Assembly (NCBI RefSeq): GCF_030389965.1
Contig: NZ_CP128399.1
Coordinates: 868,001 to 932,000, forward strand
Direction of reading: 5' to 3'
Length of the DNA stretch: 64,000 bases
Origin: Candidatus Chlorohelix allophototropha
Lineage (GTDB): Bacteria; Chloroflexota; Chloroflexia; Chloroheliales; Chloroheliaceae
Below, one piece after another: positions 42,301-50,109 of the stretch. The notes under the pieces are model-generated. The model ran no database searches and was not told where the DNA came from. It saw only the letters and a program-made list of their open reading frames with translations. Position 1 is the first letter of the stretch; every line of letters starts with the position of its first letter. Position numbers and translations under genes: made by a program.

Positions 42301-42640
42301 TCGGGGCGACTTTTTGCCGGGATGTCTCTATGAGGATTGGGCAGCAGTCGAGCGAGAAAAATTGCTATCTCTTTTTCTGACCACGGCCGAGAGATTGACT
42401 CGCTTGTTGGCAGTGCGAGAACAATGGGAACGTTGTATGGGAGTGTGCCGCTTGATTCTGGCACGTGATAATTGTTGGGAAGAAGCCTACCGCATGATGA
42501 TTTTGGCGCAATGGCGGCTAGGCAATCGTTCCGCTGCTTTACGCACCTACGACAAGTGTGTCAGTACGTTGGCAGAAGAACTTGGCATAGAGCCGATGTA
42601 CCAAACTCAGAAGCTCTATAATGAGATTCTGGCAGGCTAG
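39323..42640 (+). CDS. MalT-like STAND ATPase regulator with BTAD domain
   Basis: 1105 residues. The N-terminus has the MalT-type pattern TRLIPPRLRRWTLNRARLLEAL and Walker A APTGYGKSTLLTSWL, with Walker B FLVLDDFHFL. Helical TPR-like repeats fill about 390-820. The C-terminal 270 residues hold a winged-helix-like LGIFSLHRPDGSELTPRDWQ, KARQLFQLLL and a bacterial transcriptional activator domain ending AEELGIEPMYQTQKLYNEIL. Unlike true MalT it has no LuxR HTH. It probably senses a small molecule with its repeats and activates transcription. The convergent GH36-like glycosidase is the nearest candidate target, though stop codons overlap by 4 bp and the gene order does not require regulation. Confidence 0.87.
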   Translation: MSFGDDLILRTRLIPPRLRRWTLNRARLLEALEGATDYRLTILEAPTGYGKSTLLTSWLVSGQRTYAWYSLAQFEFDPFLFLLHLIYAFHQTDQAPGARALEVLERDWNEAQGSAEKRIAYRPALQVFINELATSLTADTFLVLDDFHFLEGQTELLRLAEELISVAPPNLHIIISTRSRPSFELLARWQVQQEMLFIDKDALAFTPEETARLFDECYGFRLSESQAIRLSSETEGWIIALQMVWQNLQGENSTVLESILKDLPRNLSGLFDYLAQEVLSRQSPDVQRFLLESAVLRRMSGPICDYVQERNAGESEQLLRRLSENGLFIIGQGVDESESAGGRSRLFSYRYHHLFGIFLYSRLQEDPAKLIALHSRAAAYLNGRNQIEDALHHRIAAQDWTQASILLEDGLGKQLVETGQLERLEYWLTLFPASFIVKQPALALLQGDCLRLTSRFEAAQQSYRLAIARYEQLLEENCSQTELLEGLALALQGRALVFLDTVQPLAAEEWLERALEAAEASGNSRLHAMLLHDLAENKLNRGRPLEAEDLHQQARKLLGESDSGSQQDARILLRSGRLAEAVAYLERRSEGKNRHPRRAARSHREEVLILSLLYSIRGEKELAVQLAEQGIFLARELKTPFTEAVAWQRLGHALMVSGDYQRSLEAYECGLELGEQLQVRRLRAEGLMGKGLLLGSYSQGNLATAQQALEEGIQVARSAGDEWIEGFLQLSLTAVLAEHGEYGEALGTAQIARAIMENCGDRFGIILARLWAALANSDAAELSLLKAECARYGYKFLLECPSMYGPKAPETFQRLHELSAGVNHSIQFQINTHSYDVKAPVEAMLLRITTLGIFSLHRPDGSELTPRDWQREKARQLFQLLLTRREKALSKDQILESLWPESDYMSAEARFKVALNALVRALEPERSSRAQSTYIIRTGSGSDLSYMLNLDPRYVWLDAIAFEQLAAQGAHIELQANSKDDALDAYTRALELYRGDFLPGCLYEDWAAVEREKLLSLFLTTAERLTRLLAVREQWERCMGVCRLILARDNCWEEAYRMMILAQWRLGNRSAALRTYDKCVSTLAEELGIEPMYQTQKLYNEILAG

Positions 42641-45600
42641 TTGAGCCAACCCTCTATCTCTATACCAATAATCTTGACACTGCGCGGCGGTATGTTGATA
42701 GCTACGCCTTCTCCGGGCTTAGCTTCTCCCTTTTCTTGCGCTCCGGTCAGGCTACTCCAATCAAAGAGGCGATAACTGTGGTTGGGGTCAAGTTCAAGCT
42801 CAGGTGCACTCAATGGTAGGGTAGTTTGCACCTCTTGCGTGGTAGGGTTATTAAGTATGATAAAGCCTTTCCCATTAATGACGTGACCCTCCCCGAAAAT
42901 TTGGGAGTCGGATGGAAAATCCAAAAGGTGCTGGTACACTTTGAAATATGGCTCAAAACGCTTGCGCCAAGTAAAGAGCTTCTTGATATAGTCCAGTAAA
43001 TCTTGCGGAGCTTTCGTAAGGTCAAGGCTGGCTCCGGCATTAAACGCACCTGTGCCAATCATACTTGCTTCAGCGTATATAAGTTCCTGCGGAGCTTTCG
43101 CTAGGTTATTATCGGAATTTTCACGGTAGCTAATACTATACCAGTCTCCCCAAATTGCATAATAGGGGATGTGATAAGTGGCAGAATAAAATTGTTGTAA
43201 GCGCGTAATCTCGCTTTGTCCGAGCGGTAAGTCCCATTTGTCTGAAAGCTGCAATTGTTCGACTGCACCCAATAAATGCACATTAACGGTGCTATTCCAC
43301 GCCACAATAACAAGCTCAGGACGGATGGCGCGCAATTCATCAGCTAAGGCACTGAGACGCTTTAAACCCTTGATTCTTTCAACACGGCGTTGGTCTTCGG
43401 TCAGGTTAGGTACTTCCGAATCAGGGATATTCCAATCTGCGCCGTCCCAATATATAACTTTAACGTTGTAATTTTTAACAAGGTCTATTAACCGCTCACG
43501 CACATAGAAATAGTAATCGGTATTAACCCCATATTTTCCGCTGGCGTATGGCTTCCCTTCTATCTGTTGCTCAGTGTCTTTCAAGCGCCATTCAGGATGG
43601 GTTCGATACAAATCGGTATAATATACATATTTGCTGTAGCCATTTGAGAAAGGATTAATCCAGATACCCAAACCCATACCTAGCGCAGCAGTTTTATCTG
43701 CCAGCGGTTTTAAACCCTGTGGAAATTTCTGAGGATCAGCTTGGAGCGGCATGCCGCCTTCCCATCCCGCATCGAGGTGCAAGACATCGTAAAAACCTAA
43801 ATCCTTGATTTTCTCAAATTGAGTATTAACAATATCTTGGTTTATCTGGGTGGTAAAGGGATACCAAGTGCTGTACCACACCGGTTGCCATTTTGTACCT
43901 ATTTTGCTGTAATAATTTTGTAGATATTGGCTAAAGCGCTTATAGCCCAAATCTACCCGTCCCGTATAAACCCCTAGCACTGCTTTGCCACTGATAAAGC
44001 CATCTCCAAGCGATTGGTTATCCTCTTGCATTACGGTGAGGCGACGGTTCGTGGCATATTCACCACCCAAGGGAGTGGCAGAAAAGAAATACAAACCGCC
44101 ATCGCCCGATTCGTGTACCATTAGGTCGGTGAAAATTGCGCCACCGGGCACGCTGCTGGTTTTTTCAACCGGAACAAGCATGGGTATTGTATCCTCTTCC
44201 GGTGTTGGAGCTGCCGGGGATAGACTTTTATCAACCTGCGAATCCTCAATTGTAGCGAAGCGCACCCTAAAATCTTTTAGCTTATCATTTGGCGCTAACT
44301 GCACCCATTTTTCAATGAAATTTTGCCCTGCCAGCGCGCGGTAAAATAGTTTAAGCTGTAAAGTAGCGCCGAGAAATGAAATTTGCCCGTTTAATACCAG
44401 TTCCTTCTCCGTATCATTCCATACTGGCATGTTAAATCCAGTCAGGCTGAATTGGTCGCCGTTTATCTGGTAGGCAACTTGATTTTGCCCCTCTAGCCCA
44501 ATCGAGAACCCGCTCATATTTACAAATGGCTTTAAGTCGGCATATACCTGCCCGTTTAGCCGATTTATCAGCATGTTGCGGCTCATATGCCCATTTTCTA
44601 TGGTTATAATCCGCATTATGCTTTCGTTACCTATTATCAGCCTTGCCCCCGTGGTAGTGGTCGCTGCCCCTTGTGCCTTGATATTCTGGGTTGTATCGCT
44701 GATGAATTGATTTCCGGCATAGCGCCATTCGTAATAATGCTGACCTATATTAGCGGTATCTACTCTAAGTTCTGGTTTGGCAGAGGGATTATAGATCAAT
44801 ATCTGATTTTCAAAGACCTGAATTAGAATATCCTGATTTCGCTGGTTGATAAGGGCTTTTATCCAGTAAGGTTCGCTGAGTGGCGTTCCAAATTGTTGCG
44901 ACCAGTTATATAATCGTTCGGTGGTATTTACACCATTCTGAGAAATAGTGCCGCTGCGATTTAGGAAATCCCAGAAAACATTCGGAATATTATGTCCGGC
45001 TTGCTCCACAAAATTGACGTTTTTTACATTATAAATTGCCAATCCTTCATCGCTACCGCTTCCTACCTCCCCAGCCTGATTTAGCGTTGCATTTACCGTC
45101 AGACCAACTTGCTTTTCAGCTCGGTTAGTGCCGGGTTTCAGGCTGGTAACACTCGAAAGAGATTTATAAGTGGGGGCAGGGTTATCACTACTGACTTCAC
45201 CATATATATGGGTGTCACATCCCGCCAGTTGGAGCGTTTCTTTATCACCCATGCGCACTTGCCCGCTGATTAACTCGTAGGCAAGGGGCGCTATTACAAT
45301 CGAAGCGGTGCTATCATTTTCCAGTTGCATCCGACCTTTTTCCCAATATTGCACCATCTTGAGGTTCTGATTATCGGAATGGTACTGTTCGAGAAAAGCA
45401 GGACCGGGGTTATTGCCGAATGTATAGGCTCTTTGCACCTTGCCGGAATTAATCGGGCTATCTAGCCGTTGCCATGGAGTGTAAAAAATTTCGTAGGAAT
45501 AACTAGCAGTAGGGTAATTACTCCGCCCTGCGGAATCAAGCACTATAGGTGTACCACGTACCAGATAACCGGCATCATTAGAAAGTGCATCTCTGGGTGT

Positions 45601-45780
45601 ACTGCGTTCACGTTGCTCCGAAGCTAGAGAGGGCAGCAGGTAGAAACCTAACATGACTAATATTGCCGGAATTGAGAGCATTAAAAAAAGTTGCCACAAG
45701 CGTTTGCTCTTACGCTTTCGGTAACTCAGGCTGCTATGTTGCTTGTATCTATTATTTCCACCAAACAAAATTATATACAC
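42637..45780 (-). CDS. Membrane-anchored GH36-like alpha-galactosidase
   Basis: 1047 residues. A short basic N-terminus and one helix (about residues 30-50, FLMLSIPAILVMLGFYLLP) anchor or export the protein. Residues about 70-380 hold a beta-rich region without a clear match, and the beta-supersandwich/TIM barrel follows. Barrel motifs include PVWYSTWYPFTTQIN, LHLDAGWEGGMPLQADPQKFP, GLGIWINPFSNG, HPEWRLKD and the presumed nucleophile Asp in VKVIYWDGADWN. The C-terminal beta domain has PPRSVKIIGIEIEGW. Clan GH-D enzymes release terminal alpha-galactose. The unusual N-terminal half leaves specificity open. It is convergent with the regulator at 39323. Confidence 0.75.
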   Translation of the reverse strand: MYIILFGGNNRYKQHSSLSYRKRKSKRLWQLFLMLSIPAILVMLGFYLLPSLASEQRERSTPRDALSNDAGYLVRGTPIVLDSAGRSNYPTASYSYEIFYTPWQRLDSPINSGKVQRAYTFGNNPGPAFLEQYHSDNQNLKMVQYWEKGRMQLENDSTASIVIAPLAYELISGQVRMGDKETLQLAGCDTHIYGEVSSDNPAPTYKSLSSVTSLKPGTNRAEKQVGLTVNATLNQAGEVGSGSDEGLAIYNVKNVNFVEQAGHNIPNVFWDFLNRSGTISQNGVNTTERLYNWSQQFGTPLSEPYWIKALINQRNQDILIQVFENQILIYNPSAKPELRVDTANIGQHYYEWRYAGNQFISDTTQNIKAQGAATTTTGARLIIGNESIMRIITIENGHMSRNMLINRLNGQVYADLKPFVNMSGFSIGLEGQNQVAYQINGDQFSLTGFNMPVWNDTEKELVLNGQISFLGATLQLKLFYRALAGQNFIEKWVQLAPNDKLKDFRVRFATIEDSQVDKSLSPAAPTPEEDTIPMLVPVEKTSSVPGGAIFTDLMVHESGDGGLYFFSATPLGGEYATNRRLTVMQEDNQSLGDGFISGKAVLGVYTGRVDLGYKRFSQYLQNYYSKIGTKWQPVWYSTWYPFTTQINQDIVNTQFEKIKDLGFYDVLHLDAGWEGGMPLQADPQKFPQGLKPLADKTAALGMGLGIWINPFSNGYSKYVYYTDLYRTHPEWRLKDTEQQIEGKPYASGKYGVNTDYYFYVRERLIDLVKNYNVKVIYWDGADWNIPDSEVPNLTEDQRRVERIKGLKRLSALADELRAIRPELVIVAWNSTVNVHLLGAVEQLQLSDKWDLPLGQSEITRLQQFYSATYHIPYYAIWGDWYSISYRENSDNNLAKAPQELIYAEASMIGTGAFNAGASLDLTKAPQDLLDYIKKLFTWRKRFEPYFKVYQHLLDFPSDSQIFGEGHVINGKGFIILNNPTTQEVQTTLPLSAPELELDPNHSYRLFDWSSLTGAQEKGEAKPGEGVAINIPPRSVKIIGIEIEGWLN

Positions 45781-45927
45781 GCTCAGTTTCAGGGCAAATC
45801 AATTAACCTATTCGGCTTATTATAATCGAATAAATGGAATAGTCCAGTTATTAATAGCTTATGTCTACTTAATAAATGGTATCGGTTACTGTTACAAACA
45901 AGTTGGCGCTATTGTTTTCACACAAAA

Positions 45928-45965
45928 AAGGGTGATTTGAGCCTGTTACAGTGCCAATCACCCTT
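45928..45965 (-). terminator. Intrinsic terminator of the YbaK-type gene
   Basis: A perfect 10-bp stem (AAGGGTGATT/AATCACCCTT) is followed on the minus strand by six T. It lies 22 bp past the stop at 45987. Confidence 0.85.
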
Positions 45966-45986
45966 AATTTCTTATGGAATCGAATA

Positions 45987-46475
45987 TTACCTGCTTAATG
46001 TATCGGCTACCTCTTTCGCGAAGTTTGTTAAAACCGGTTGCACCAATTTGGCAAAATCGGCATATTTGAGGCTGATTGTTTCTGTGGAAGTCCCCGCTCT
46101 GAAATAGATTGTCTCATCTTCGGCAAGAGTTTGATCGACATACACGGGCAAATTATAGAGGTTTCCGAAGGGATGGAGTACGCCAAGCTCGCAATCATCA
46201 AAAATATCGGCAAATTCGTATTCATGTGCCAGCCTGAAACTATGTGCTTTAAACGCCCTCACTGCCTCATGTGGGTTTACCACTTTTGAAGCAGGTAATA
46301 CCAACATAATCACTCTGCCATCCGCAATACCGATCACCACTTTAGCCATTAATTTCCCCGGTAAATGTTCGCTTTCCGCCACATCCCCGGCAGTATATGC
46401 CCTTGGATGGATTTGCATCTGATGAGGAATCCGCTGCTGGCGGAGGTAAGTTTCCAATCTATCTCTGCAATCCAT
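45987..46475 (-). CDS. YbaK/EbsC-type aminoacyl-tRNA deacylase
   Basis: 162 residues, the size of stand-alone editing domains. These proteins hydrolyse mischarged tRNA (for example Ala- or Cys-tRNA-Pro). Family features are the N-terminal helix with YLRQQRIPHQMQIHPRAYTAGDVAE, the conserved Lys in LPGKLMAKVVIG, VLPASKVVNPHEA, and the GVLHPFGNLYNLPVYVDQTL block with GNLYNLPVY. It stands alone with its own terminator. Substrate preference cannot be read from these motifs. Confidence 0.85.
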   Translation of the reverse strand: MDCRDRLETYLRQQRIPHQMQIHPRAYTAGDVAESEHLPGKLMAKVVIGIADGRVIMLVLPASKVVNPHEAVRAFKAHSFRLAHEYEFADIFDDCELGVLHPFGNLYNLPVYVDQTLAEDETIYFRAGTSTETISLKYADFAKLVQPVLTNFAKEVADTLSR

Positions 46476-46708
46476 TTTAACCCTCCTGTCATTACTAAAT
46501 ATCCACCTTACTATAGACTAACTCTTTAATGTGGCAGTGAAGGTATAAGGGGGTATATGTGTAGTAAATTTCGCTTGCTCATATCGTGATAGCGTTTTGG
46601 TTATAGCACTTACAAATAGTGGTAAAATGTTAGTAATGGTTGAAAAGATGTTATTGCAAAGCGCGATATTCTGCATACCGTAGTTTTTTATTAACGAGGA
46701 AATGGTTA

Positions 46709-48088
46709 ATGAAAACGGTCAAAATTGGTGGAGGGCAAGGTTTTTACGGGGACACACCGCTCCCGGCGCTGGAAATGGCGCGTAAGGTGGACAACCTCAA
46801 CTATATCGGTTTTGATTGCCTGAGCGAGCTAACACTATCCATCCTGCAAAAAGACAAGAAACGTGATCCTCAACGCGGCTATACTCTGGATTTATTGGCT
46901 TTAATGCCGCGCCTTTTGCCGATAGCCTTTGAAAAAGGCATCAAAATAATAACCAATGGCGGGGGAGCAAACCCACAGGCAGCGCGAGAATTAATACTTG
47001 GAATTGCCCGTAAGTTGGGTATCAAAGGCTTAAAAGTTGCGCTGGTAACAGGCGATGATATTTTAACGCGCTTACCGGAGTTATTGGATAACGGCTATCG
47101 TTTGGAAAGCCTTGATAATGGGAAAGCTCTTGCCGATAGCGGCATACCACTTGAACGCATTGCCAGCGCAAACGCCTATCTCGGCGCTAATCTGGTTGCC
47201 GACGCGCTAGCGCAGGGCGCTGATGTAGTGATTACCGGGCGCGTAACCGATAGCGCTCTTTTCTTGGGTCCCCTTATCCACGAATTTGATTGGAAAGCAG
47301 ATGATTGGAACTCGCTTGCTTCAGGTATTGTGGTAGGACATTTGCTGGAATGTGCCGGACAGGTGGTAGGTGGCAACTATGCGGGCGGTTGGGAAGCAAT
47401 AGAAGGATTGGAACACATTGGCTATCCGGTGGCAGAAGTCAATGAGAACGGCACTTTTGTTATAACCAAAACACCCGGAACAGGCGGGCTGGTTTCATGG
47501 GATACGGTACGCGAGCAATTACTTTATGAAGTGCTTGATCCTAATCACTACCTAACGCCGGATGTAGATGCCGATTTCACCTCAGTTAAGCTAGAGCAAG
47601 TAGGCGAAAACCGGGTAAAGGTATCAGGAATCAGGGGCAGACCTCGCCCAGAAACGCTTAAAGTATGTCTCGGCTACGAGGATGGTTGGATGGGAGAAGC
47701 CCAGATATGCTATAGCTGGCCCAAAGCCCTTGCCAAAGCCCGCCGCGCCGACCAAATTTTGCGCCAAATTTTGTTAGCCAATGGGTTGAATTATGAAGAA
47801 ATACGCAGCGACTTTATCGGCTACAACGCGCTGCATGGTTCACTTTCTTCAGAAGAGGGCGTAGATGCGCTTAACGAAGTGGTTTACCGAATCGCGGTAC
47901 GGGCTAAGGAAGAAAAGGATGCGGAAAGAATTTTCCGAGAGCTTGTGCCGCTTGGCTTGAATGGACCACCCACCGCAACCGGGAATTTCTTGCGTGCGCG
48001 TCCACGCGAACTGTTGGCGCTTTGGACAACTTTATTGCCTCGCCAAGAAATTGAGCAAGGCGCTAAAATTGAAATAAGCGAGTCTTGA
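46709..48088 (+). CDS. Acyclic terpene utilisation AtuA family protein (DUF1446)
   Basis: 459 residues from the ATG at 46709. The frame is open further upstream, but a GAGGA site lies 8 bases before this ATG and the product then begins with the family's KIGGGQGFYGD. Other markers are FDCLSELTLSIL, ITNGGGANPQAARELI, VITGRVTDSALFLGPLIHEF, HLLECAGQVVGGNYAGGW and TPGTGGLVSWDTV. AtuA is needed for citronellol/geranyl-CoA breakdown in Pseudomonas, but many homologues sit elsewhere and the reaction is not known. The next gene starts 29 bp after its stop. Confidence 0.85.
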   Translation: MKTVKIGGGQGFYGDTPLPALEMARKVDNLNYIGFDCLSELTLSILQKDKKRDPQRGYTLDLLALMPRLLPIAFEKGIKIITNGGGANPQAARELILGIARKLGIKGLKVALVTGDDILTRLPELLDNGYRLESLDNGKALADSGIPLERIASANAYLGANLVADALAQGADVVITGRVTDSALFLGPLIHEFDWKADDWNSLASGIVVGHLLECAGQVVGGNYAGGWEAIEGLEHIGYPVAEVNENGTFVITKTPGTGGLVSWDTVREQLLYEVLDPNHYLTPDVDADFTSVKLEQVGENRVKVSGIRGRPRPETLKVCLGYEDGWMGEAQICYSWPKALAKARRADQILRQILLANGLNYEEIRSDFIGYNALHGSLSSEEGVDALNEVVYRIAVRAKEEKDAERIFRELVPLGLNGPPTATGNFLRARPRELLALWTTLLPRQEIEQGAKIEISES

Positions 48089-48117
48089 GAATAGATTATT
48101 TTGTGAAGGAGTATAGC

Positions 48118-50043
48118 GTGGTTCAGATAGCGCCTTATGGCAGTTGGAAATCTCCTATAAGCACCGAGATGATTATTACCGATGCGGTTGGATTGGCTGA
48201 TATTGCTCTAGATGGCGCAGATATTTACTGGCTAGAGGGTCGCCCAAAAGAAGGGGGGCGGGTTGTATTGGTTAGACCTGATGCTTCGGGTGCTGGAATT
48301 GATTTAACGCCAGCCCCTTTTAACATACGCACTCGTGTACATGAGTACGGTGGCGGGGCGTTGCTGATAAATAATGGGGTTATCTACTTCTCGAACTTTG
48401 CCGACCAACGTTTGTACCGTCAGGTTGAAGGGGGCGCACCGGAAGCGCTTACCCCTGCGATTGCTTTGCGCTATGCCGATGCGGTATATGATCAACACCG
48501 CAACCGCTTGATTACTGTTCGCGAAGACCATACAGCGGGCGGGCATGAACCTGTCAATACCATTGTGAGTCTGAGCTTGAGCGGTGAGAATGGTGGTGAG
48601 GTTTTGGTATCAGGTAAAGATTTTTATGCTTGTCCGCGTCTTAGCCCGGATAGTACAAAACTGGCATGGTTAGAGTGGAGTCACCCCAACATGCCGTGGG
48701 ACGGTTGCGAACTAAGACTAGCATCGGTATTGCCGGATGGTACGCTAGGCGAGGCTGAACTCGTGGCAGGCGGTTTGCGAGAGTCCATTTACCAACCGAC
48801 ATGGTCGCCCGATGGTTTGTTGTATTTTGTGTCAGACCGCACCGGGTGGTGGAATCTCTACCGGATAACTGATGGGCAAGTTGAGTCACTATATCCGATG
48901 GAAGCTGAGTTCGGACAGCCTATGTGGGTGTTCGGAACACAAACCTATGGTTTTACTCTCGATGGGAACATAGTCTGCGCCTTTACCCAGAACGGTTTCT
49001 GGAATCTGGGTATTCTCGATCTCCAGAGCAAAGTTCTTTCGCGTATTAACCAGCCCTACAACTATATCGGTAATCTTAAAGTAAGTGGCAATCGGGTGGT
49101 GATGATTGCGGGCGGTTCAAACAAAACGATGGCTGTAGTTGAGTATGACCTTTCCAGTGGCGAAATGCGGGTACACAAACTCGCCTCCACCCTTGAAGTA
49201 GATTCCGGTTATATTTCAACCCCGCAAGCGATTGAATTTCCCACTAACGGTGGGCTTGATGCTTACGCCCTTTACTACCCACCTGCTAACAAGGATTATC
49301 TCGCCCCTGAAGGCGATCTTCCACCCTTGGTGGTGCGAAGTCACGGAGGACCTACCTCTGCCTCGCCTGCGTTGCTTTCGCTTAGCTTTGCATATTGGAC
49401 TAGCCGAGGATTTGGGATTTTGGACGTGAACTACGGGGGCAGCACGGGCTATGGGCGCGAATATCGTGAACGGCTCAACGGTAACTGGGGGATTGTGGAT
49501 GTAGATGATTGCGTAAATGGGGCATTGCATCTGGCAAAACAAGGGTTGGCGGATGAAAATCGGCTCGCTATTCAAGGTGGGAGCGCAGGTGGTTATACTA
49601 CGCTCTGCGCCCTGACCTTCCGAGATACCTTTAAGGCGGGGGCGAGCTACTTTGGGGTTAGCGACTTGGAGGCGCTTGCTCGCGACACCCATAAATTTGA
49701 ATCGCGCTATCTGGATAATCTGGTTGGTGCTTATCCGGAGCGGCTGGATTTGTACCGCGCTCGTTCTCCGATATATCACACCGAAGGGTTGCGCTGTCCG
49801 ATAATTCTGTTCCAAGGTCTTGAGGATAAGGTAGTGCCACCTAACCAAGCCGAGATGATGTTTGAGGCGGTTAAGCAGAAGGGCATTCCGGTTGCTTACA
49901 TCCCGTTTGAAGGTGAGCAGCATGGTTTTAGGCGGGCTGATAATATAAAGCGCGCTCTGGAAGCTGAGTTTTATTTCTATTCAAAAGTCTTTGGTTTTGA
50001 AGCGGCAGACCAGATTGAGCCGTTTGAAATCGCCAATCTATAG
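48118..50043 (+). CDS. S9 family prolyl oligopeptidase-type peptidase
   Basis: 641 residues from a GTG at 48118, preferred because AAGGAG lies 8 bases upstream. A TTG at 48085 would overlap the previous gene and lacks a site. The N-terminal beta-propeller (to about 370) has repeated ...SPDG/...W.L.... units such as QPTWSPDGLLYFVSDRTGWWNLY. The alpha/beta hydrolase domain has the oxyanion VVRSHGGPTSAS, STGYGREYRERLNGNWG, nucleophile Ser in IQGGSAGGYTTL, Asp in GLEDKVVPPNQAEMM and His in GEQHGFR. It cleaves short peptides, probably in the cytoplasm because no signal peptide is seen. Confidence 0.92.
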   Translation: MVQIAPYGSWKSPISTEMIITDAVGLADIALDGADIYWLEGRPKEGGRVVLVRPDASGAGIDLTPAPFNIRTRVHEYGGGALLINNGVIYFSNFADQRLYRQVEGGAPEALTPAIALRYADAVYDQHRNRLITVREDHTAGGHEPVNTIVSLSLSGENGGEVLVSGKDFYACPRLSPDSTKLAWLEWSHPNMPWDGCELRLASVLPDGTLGEAELVAGGLRESIYQPTWSPDGLLYFVSDRTGWWNLYRITDGQVESLYPMEAEFGQPMWVFGTQTYGFTLDGNIVCAFTQNGFWNLGILDLQSKVLSRINQPYNYIGNLKVSGNRVVMIAGGSNKTMAVVEYDLSSGEMRVHKLASTLEVDSGYISTPQAIEFPTNGGLDAYALYYPPANKDYLAPEGDLPPLVVRSHGGPTSASPALLSLSFAYWTSRGFGILDVNYGGSTGYGREYRERLNGNWGIVDVDDCVNGALHLAKQGLADENRLAIQGGSAGGYTTLCALTFRDTFKAGASYFGVSDLEALARDTHKFESRYLDNLVGAYPERLDLYRARSPIYHTEGLRCPIILFQGLEDKVVPPNQAEMMFEAVKQKGIPVAYIPFEGEQHGFRRADNIKRALEAEFYFYSKVFGFEAADQIEPFEIANL

Positions 50044-50109
50044 AGCTTTGATTGGTTCTGTCTGTCGTAACTAACTGCCAAAGACTTGGAAAGGCGAGAA
50101 GTAACAGCT

